Shown: positions 59,453-64,000 of the stretch, piece after piece
Layout of the letters: every line of letters begins with the position of its first letter
How positions within the stretch are numbered: position 1 is the first letter of the stretch
Origin: Linyphia triangularis
Lineage: Eukaryota > Arthropoda > Arachnida > Araneae > Linyphiidae
Direction of reading: 5' to 3'
DNA: 64,000 bases
Assembly: GCA_963978545.1 (NCBI GenBank)
Contig: OZ021731.1
Location: forward strand, 29,298,593 to 29,362,592
Made by a program: the position numbers and the translations under genes
The notes under the pieces: generated by a model
What the model saw: the letters and a program-made list of their open reading frames with translations, nothing else
Database searches by the model: none
What the model was told of the DNA's origin: nothing

Positions 59453-59745
59453 TCTGTATCTAAATTTTATTTTGTTAAACCCCTTCCATTCGCCCTTTGA
59501 TCGTAGCGTATTTTATATTCCCTTCATGACCTTAAATTCAATATCATAAAAATCAATCCGGTGGCATAAAATGTACTATTTTTTTAAGAACGGATTAAAA
59601 AGTATGACACAATATTTTTATCGAAATTAGATTTAGGTTTCTTTTTAATTATAAGGATATGCTACTGGTATATTTATAATGTAGTTTTGAAAGTATTTCT
59701 ATGCACACTTCTGGTTTATATTCTAACATCTCTTAATTTTTGTAG

Positions 59746-60234
59746 GAAAGAGAATGCTCTGTACCATTTTGCCGAAATAACACTGGATCCAAACTGCAAG
59801 TTCAAAAAAGGGAATTGTTAGCTAAAATTTCTAAACTACAACTTTCAGCTCAGCAGAACCCGGCAATATCTGCTGTTGTACCTGGAAATACTAATTCTAG
59901 TAGCCAGCCTTCTCCTAGTTCTCAATGTGTTGCTTCACCTCTTCTTTCACAAAAAGAAATAGACATAAAACCTTTACCTGGACCTCCTGTTACTGCTTTA
60001 CGAAGACGTGATAAAAAGCAAACAATTACTCGAGAGTGTAGAAGATTATCTGTACCAAGATCTACTGAATTACTAGTTCATGCATGTAATTGCGCAGATG
60101 CTAAATGCCGGATTTCTAACTGCAAGAAAATGAAAAGGGCATTGCTGCATGAAAAGAGATGCAAACAAGAAACCAACTGCCGATTACGCAAAAAGCTTAC
60201 TGCCTTATGTCGTTGCCATGCAAAGGGTTGTCAG
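59746..60234 (+). CDS. CBP/p300-like exon 7: TAZ2 end, linker, TAZ2 start (short class)
   Basis: 163 codons, phase 0-0, no stop, TTTTTGTAG acceptor and CAG|GTAATT donor. It begins ERECSVPFC (Ser for the first Pro, zinc Cys kept), then KISKLQLSAQQNP, PGNTNSSSQPSPSSQC, EIDIKPLPGPPVTALRRRDKKQ, HACNCADAKCRISNC, HEKRCKQETNCRLRK, HAKGCQ. It lacks the downstream gypsy; its intron is cut short by a deletion. Confidence 0.86.
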
Positions 60235-60631
60235 GTAATTAAATTTAGTTGATTATTTTTACGGTTTTGTATAGGTTGCATAGTATTTTTGACTATTGTT
60301 CAAACTTTTTTCTGATATAATAATATTTGTTGGTATGTCATTTTTATTGCATGTTAAAATTCCTCTTTTAAATAACGAATAATCCTTGCTCTCAGATTGA
60401 TTAATGGAAAATAATAGCTTGCACAAAGCAGCACTAGTTATTGAATAGCTTTACTTGCTTCAAAGAAACAAGCAGGATATTTTTATTTAAATTATTGGAG
60501 GTATGCACTTGAGTAGCATTTGTCCTCTATACTGGTAGTCAATCAATTTGCTAACCAATTTGTTAAAATTAGAGTTAATCTAAGAAAGTTAGATTATAAA
60601 AAAAGTGGTTGTATCAATAAATTTCTGCATC

Positions 60632-61246
60632 CAGGCCCTGATCATCGCCTAGGCCCACAAGGCCCGTCCTTGGGCCCCGAAATTGGCCTTAAACCATTTT
60701 TGTTTCACAAAATCTATGTGAATATCTTTTATAACTTGTATAAAATAATTTTTACACAAAAATCATTTCGTATTGATCTTGAACCACCTTTAGAATCCCA
60801 GAGTGTATTTATTCAAATAAACCGTTTAAAAGCGTGAAACACAAGCTTTTTTGAAAGATAGAGGGGAAAAAAAATTGACAGGTAATCTTGACGAATTTAT
60901 AGTGAGATCAGCAAATGTCGACTCTGAAGTTGTGAATAATGCTGCAGATATTGTCGTCACAGATATACACCATTGTTTTAGTGAAATGCAACGCTATACA
61001 TGACAAAGTTTTTCCTTATTTGATTTATAAATTTGATTGTTTGAAATTTGTTTCTTTATTTATGATAAAAAAAAAAAAAAAAACTTTTAAAAAACAATAT
61101 TAACACTAATTCATCAACTTTTTCTATATTTCATGTTAATTCATTTGACTTTGTGTCGAGTCCATTTGCAATAAATCACTCGTTTGAAAAAAGGGCCCCG
61201 GAATGTGTCAGGGCCTTGGGCCCCAACTTTTCATGATCGGGACCTG
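60632..61246 (+). mobile_element. hAT-type MITE (CAGGGCCTG family), unit 8 copy
   Basis: Begins CAGGCCCTGATCATCGCC; the duplication is TCTGCATC on both sides (60624-60631, 61247-61254), the ancestral state of the site that the other four copies show changed on the right. Confidence 0.9.
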
Positions 61247-61309
61247 TCTGCATCTAAATTTTATTTTTTTAAACCCCTTTCATTCGCCCTTAGGTTTTTT
61301 TTTTACAAA

Positions 61310-61475
61310 AGTTGCTTTTACATGCTACAAAGGTCATTTTTCTAGCTACTAAACTTGTTTTTACCTGCTCCGAAAGTCATTTTTCCTGCTCCAAAACTTA
61401 ATTTTACCTGCTCCGAGAGACATTTTTCCTGCTCCAAAACTTGATTTTTTCTGCTCCAAATCTCTCTGAGTGAGT
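61310..61475. repeat. Imperfect tandem repeat of a ~40 bp CTGCTCC unit
   Basis: Alternating words TTTTTCCTGCTCCAAAACTT and TTTTACCTGCTCCGAAAGTCA repeat about three times, each half-unit 20-22 bp. The block is absent from the other introns of the array. Confidence 0.75.
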
Positions 61476-61576
61476 GGGAGCCCTGGGATATGCTACTGGT
61501 ATATTTATAATGTTGTTTTGAAAGTATTTCTATGCACACTTCTGGTTTATATTCTAAAATCTCTTAATTTTTGTAG

Positions 61577-62158
61577 GAAAGAGAATGCCCTGTATCATTT
61601 TGCCGAAATAACACTGGATCCAAACAGCAAGTTCAAGAAACGGAATTGCTAGTTAAATTTTTTAAACTATATATTTCAACTAAGAAGAATCCTGTAGTAT
61701 CTGCTGCTGTACCTGGAAATTCTAATTCTAGTAGCCAGCCTTCTCCTAGTGCTCAATGTATTGCTCCACCTCATCTTGCACAGGAAGAAATAGATGTAAA
61801 ATCTTCACTTGGATCTCCTGTTGGTGCTTTACAGGCAGTTCTGCAAGTTCCAGCTGCAAGAAAAACTGCCCCATCCGGACCCAACCAAGACGTTAAATTA
61901 GGTTTTGGATTAAATGATGATTTACGAATACGTGATATAAAGCAAAGAATTCCTCAAGAGTGTAGAAGATTAACTATACCAAGTTCTACTGAATTACTTG
62001 TTCATGCATGTAATTGTACAAATGCTAAATGCTCATTTTCTTACTGCAATAAAATGAAAAGGACATTGCTACATAAAAAGAGCTGCAAACAAGAAACCGA
62101 CTGCCGATTACTCAAAAAGCTTACTGCCTTATGTCGTTGCCATGCAAAGGGTTGTCAG
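61577..62158 (+). CDS. CBP/p300-like exon 8: TAZ2 end, linker, TAZ2 start (long class)
   Basis: 194 codons, phase 0-0, no stop, TTTTTGTAG acceptor and CAG|GTAATT donor. It begins ERECPVSFCRNN. It keeps the long linker: PVGALQAVLQVPAARKTAP and KLGFGLNDD, as in exon 2. TAZ2 site 1 is HACNCTNAKCSFSYC, site 2 HKKSCKQETDC (altered form), site 3 starts HAKGC. The start of the exon (NNTGSKQQVQE) is like exons 4-7 while the second half is like exon 2, so it looks like a recombinant. The exon that would finish its third zinc site lies beyond the window. Confidence 0.86.
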
Positions 62159-62565
62159 GTAATTAAATTTAGTTGATTATTTTTACTGTTTTTTATATGT
62201 TGTATAGTATTTTTGACTATTGTTGAAATTTTTTTCTGATATAATAATATTTATAAGTATGCCATTTTTATTGCATAGAGTGTTTATTTTTCAATGTTTA
62301 TTGCTTACATTCAATGTTAATTTCTGAATTTCAATTAAGGCACCTCTTATACCATTCACATTACCTCTTAACAATAAGATTTTTTTTTCTGTCTGTAGTT
62401 TAAGTAAGGTAAGTCTGTAGTTTAAGTAAGTTAAAGTAGTTAAAGGTCTTTTTAACTTGTGAACTGCTAAATGAATTTTTTTGAAATCTTTTTTGTGCTT
62501 ATTAGAATAGAATCTGTACTTTTAGAATGCTTGCTGAAGAGAAGGTTTCTTAAAAAAAAACTTCT

Positions 62566-62730
62566 ATGAATGTAGCCGTTCCAAAGTTAGATGAGTTTAA
62601 ATGCATTGAGCCGACTCGGCTCATTCAAAATATTAAGGAGGCTTTCTCACGGGTCAACAGACTGCTTAGCAAAATAAATATTGTTGCAAGAGGTATCTCA
62701 ATGATACAGGATGGATTTCTTTTTCTTTAG
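62566..62730 (+). other. Small open frame of unknown function in intron 8
   Basis: An ATG-initiated frame of 54 codons reads MNVAVPKLDEFKCIEP, then NIKEAFSRVNRLLSKINIV and ISMIQDGFLFL, ending in TAG. Homologous sequence lies at the same place in the other units but is broken: a TGA in unit 2 (near 26877), and upstream parts lost in units 3-6, where only VNRLFSRKKIM…ISMIQKGF remains (e.g. 43286-43390). I recognise no family. It may be a decayed exon or transposon gene fragment. Confidence 0.3.
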
Positions 62731-63421
62731 GCCTCGAACACTTAGGAAATATATATATATATAGGTTTGTTTCTTGTAACATGTGCAAAAATATTAGGGT
62801 AGGTAGGTAGGGGAAATTTTTTTTTTGTTGCTAAATTCTTATAGCAAATATGCAAAAATTAATATTTTCGGAGTATAAATGTGCAAGATTTAAAATTGAT
62901 CAGTGATGTAAAATACATACTTGGATATATTTGTTTCTGTTGGTCAATATCCTGGGTATATACCCAGGTGTTTACTGTAATTGAGTATTTTAGTGTGTAT
63001 TTATAATTTTTCTTCAGGTTTAACTGCTCATTACGAGATAATCATTTAATAGCTTCAACAAATTTTTTTTATATAATTTCATTTTTTTAAAAGTCTAAAA
63101 AATATTTAGGGACAAAAATTTTGTATTGTAATATTATGGTAGGTATTGTTAGAGGAAACAATCCCCTCTTTTCTTTGGCTTTATATAAAGTTTGATGGGC
63201 TTTCAGTGAAAGAAAAAAAGTTTCTGATTCATTGCTATTCAAACAAAGTCTTCAGTGGTTGCCAAGCTTATATAATTAGTTTATATATAGTTTCTTTTGC
63301 CTGATTGGAATTATGAGTTAATAACATAACTACTGTGTGTGGTAGTCATTACTAATTGCTTAACATACTCAAACTCATGCAAAAACCCAATATCTTCATG
63401 AATTTATAAATATTGAAAAAA

Positions 63422-63835
63422 CAGAGTGGCCACAGAACCGGGAAATGTCAGGGAGCTTCCTGATTCTGGAAAAAATCAGGGAAATGTCAGGGAACTTTCT
63501 AAAATTTCATGAAAATCTCGGAAATTTTGTATTGTTTAAAGCATATTCGTCCATATTTTGGCGCTATTCACATGGAGATTTGTAGTGGTAAACCATTAGA
63601 AGTTTAATCTTACGGAATAATTTAAACTTTTCATTATCAGTAAAACTATTTTTTTTAAAATTGCATATTATCTCTTTAGCATACATGTTCTATTTGATCA
63701 GGGTGTCTAAATATCTGGAAAACCTAAGAAAATTGGGGAAATTTAAAAAAAAGTTTGCCTTAAAATCAGGGAATTTTTTAGAAATCTGTCAGGGAAATCA
63801 GGGAACTTTGTTTCCTGAATTTTGTGGCCACCCTG
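63422..63835 (+). mobile_element. MITE family B, copy 2, in intron 8
   Basis: Begins CAGAGTGGCCACAGAACC and ends TTTTGTGGCCACCCTG, matching 2791-3232 throughout. It is inserted in an A tract (GAAAAAA…AAAAAATTCC) that is uninterrupted in the homologous introns (e.g. near 31388). The open frame 63661-63849 is part of it. Confidence 0.88.
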
Positions 63836-64000
63836 AAAAAATTCCTTGAGTTAAAAATATTGTAATAGTATGCCTGGACCTAAAAAGTGTTATCAGCAGT
63901 TTAGCGCATGTAGTCAACAACGTGCAACTTAGAAGCAAGAGTAGTTAACTACTTTTCAAGTTATCTGTATTTCTCATGGTATTCAGTCATAGACATGTTA

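Larger units (their letters stand above)
51054..59745 (+). repeat. Tandem segmental duplication, unit 6 (8692 bp)
   Basis: The last of the three units with a gypsy element. Its right part (from about 57,880) begins to differ from unit 5, approaching exon 7, which fits a junction between different generations of duplicates. Confidence 0.9.
51543..59745 (+). other. Intron 6 (contains gypsy copy 3)
   Basis: 8203 bp, layout as introns 4 and 5. The block 56835-58842 holds no coding signal; the hAT MITE follows at 58843-59452. The 132-codon frame at 59151-59549 lies mostly in the MITE and is not a gene. Confidence 0.8.
60235..61576 (+). other. Intron 7, shortened (1342 bp)
   Basis: It starts like the other introns but jumps at about 60395, from the GCTCTCAG block to ATTGATTAATGGAAAATAATAG, skipping about 2.3 kb of the standard intron (more, counting the gypsy). 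A second short deletion removes the TGGAGTGTTTATTTG region near 60351. The hAT MITE lies at 60632-61246, and a CTGCTCC repeat insertion (about 61285-61488) replaces the usual pre-acceptor segment. Confidence 0.8.
62159..64000 (+). other. Intron 8 (5' part)
   Basis: Colinear with introns 2-3, with a short ATATATATATA empty gypsy site at about 62752-62762 and no gypsy. It continues past the window end. Confidence 0.75.

Noticed and set aside
59151..59549. 132-codon open frame upstream of exon 7
   Set aside because: It is mostly within the hAT MITE; the same region in the four sister copies is interrupted.
33618..60234. CRISPR-like or satellite array
   Set aside because: The period is about 8.7 kb with coding exons and whole transposons inside; it is a segmental duplication.

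Overview
This window is AT-rich animal nuclear DNA, full of transposable elements, with introns of kilobase size. A spider or related arthropod fits best. The evidence for that is the Ty3/gypsy Pol of the 412/mdg1-like type, the R1/I-type LINE proteins (a C-terminal fragment at 15539-15823 resembles copies common in orb-weaver genomes), Tc1 and several hAT derivatives. The taxon call is an inference from remembered families, not a search result. I see no bacterial-style genes, operons, rRNA or CRISPR.

1-21,320 holds no host exon that I can support. It is a layered set of mobile elements: long fold-back elements (997-1645, 4304-4993, 18841-19200), several MITEs, a tRNA-derived SINE, a 5'-truncated LINE with RT and RNase H (9114-11047), a 3.2 kb DNA transposon with nested insertions (12988-16148), and a decayed Tc1 element (16745-17765). 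If the gene below is intact, this stretch is probably one of its upstream introns.

21,321-62,158 holds the main feature: eight plus-strand exons of a CBP/p300 (nejire)-like gene. Exon 1 (21321-21647) encodes the tail of a ZZ zinc finger followed by most of a TAZ2 zinc-finger domain. Exons 2-8 (25781, 29632, 33618, 42323, 51054, 59746 and 61577) are tandem copies of one composite exon. Each begins with the last two cysteines of a TAZ2 domain, runs through a Ser/Pro linker, and then encodes most of another TAZ2 domain. All eight are multiples of three, begin and end in phase 0, and keep the acceptor AG and the donor GTAATT. Spliced serially they give about 1,313 codons without a stop and eight TAZ2-like modules, seven closed within the window and the eighth waiting for a downstream exon. 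Every module after the first has an altered second zinc site. I know of no described CBP-family protein with this architecture.

The array grew by tandem segmental duplication. From exon 4 to exon 7 the repeat unit is about 8.7 kb (8705, 8731 and 8692 bp). It carries a 609 bp hAT-type MITE in the intron before the exon and a defective minus-strand Ty3/gypsy element in the intron after it. The three gypsy copies (34735-39389, 43411-48063, 52142-56793) share one insertion site, the same gag deletion and position-specific LTR differences, so they descend from one insertion copied along with the exon. Exon length classes, MITE presence and gypsy presence do not nest in one simple tree, which points to unequal crossover or gene conversion between units.

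62,159-64,000 is the start of the next intron, with a small open frame (62566-62730) and a MITE (63422-63835). The rest of the gene (HAT, bromodomain and start of ZZ upstream; C-terminal region downstream) is not visible here.
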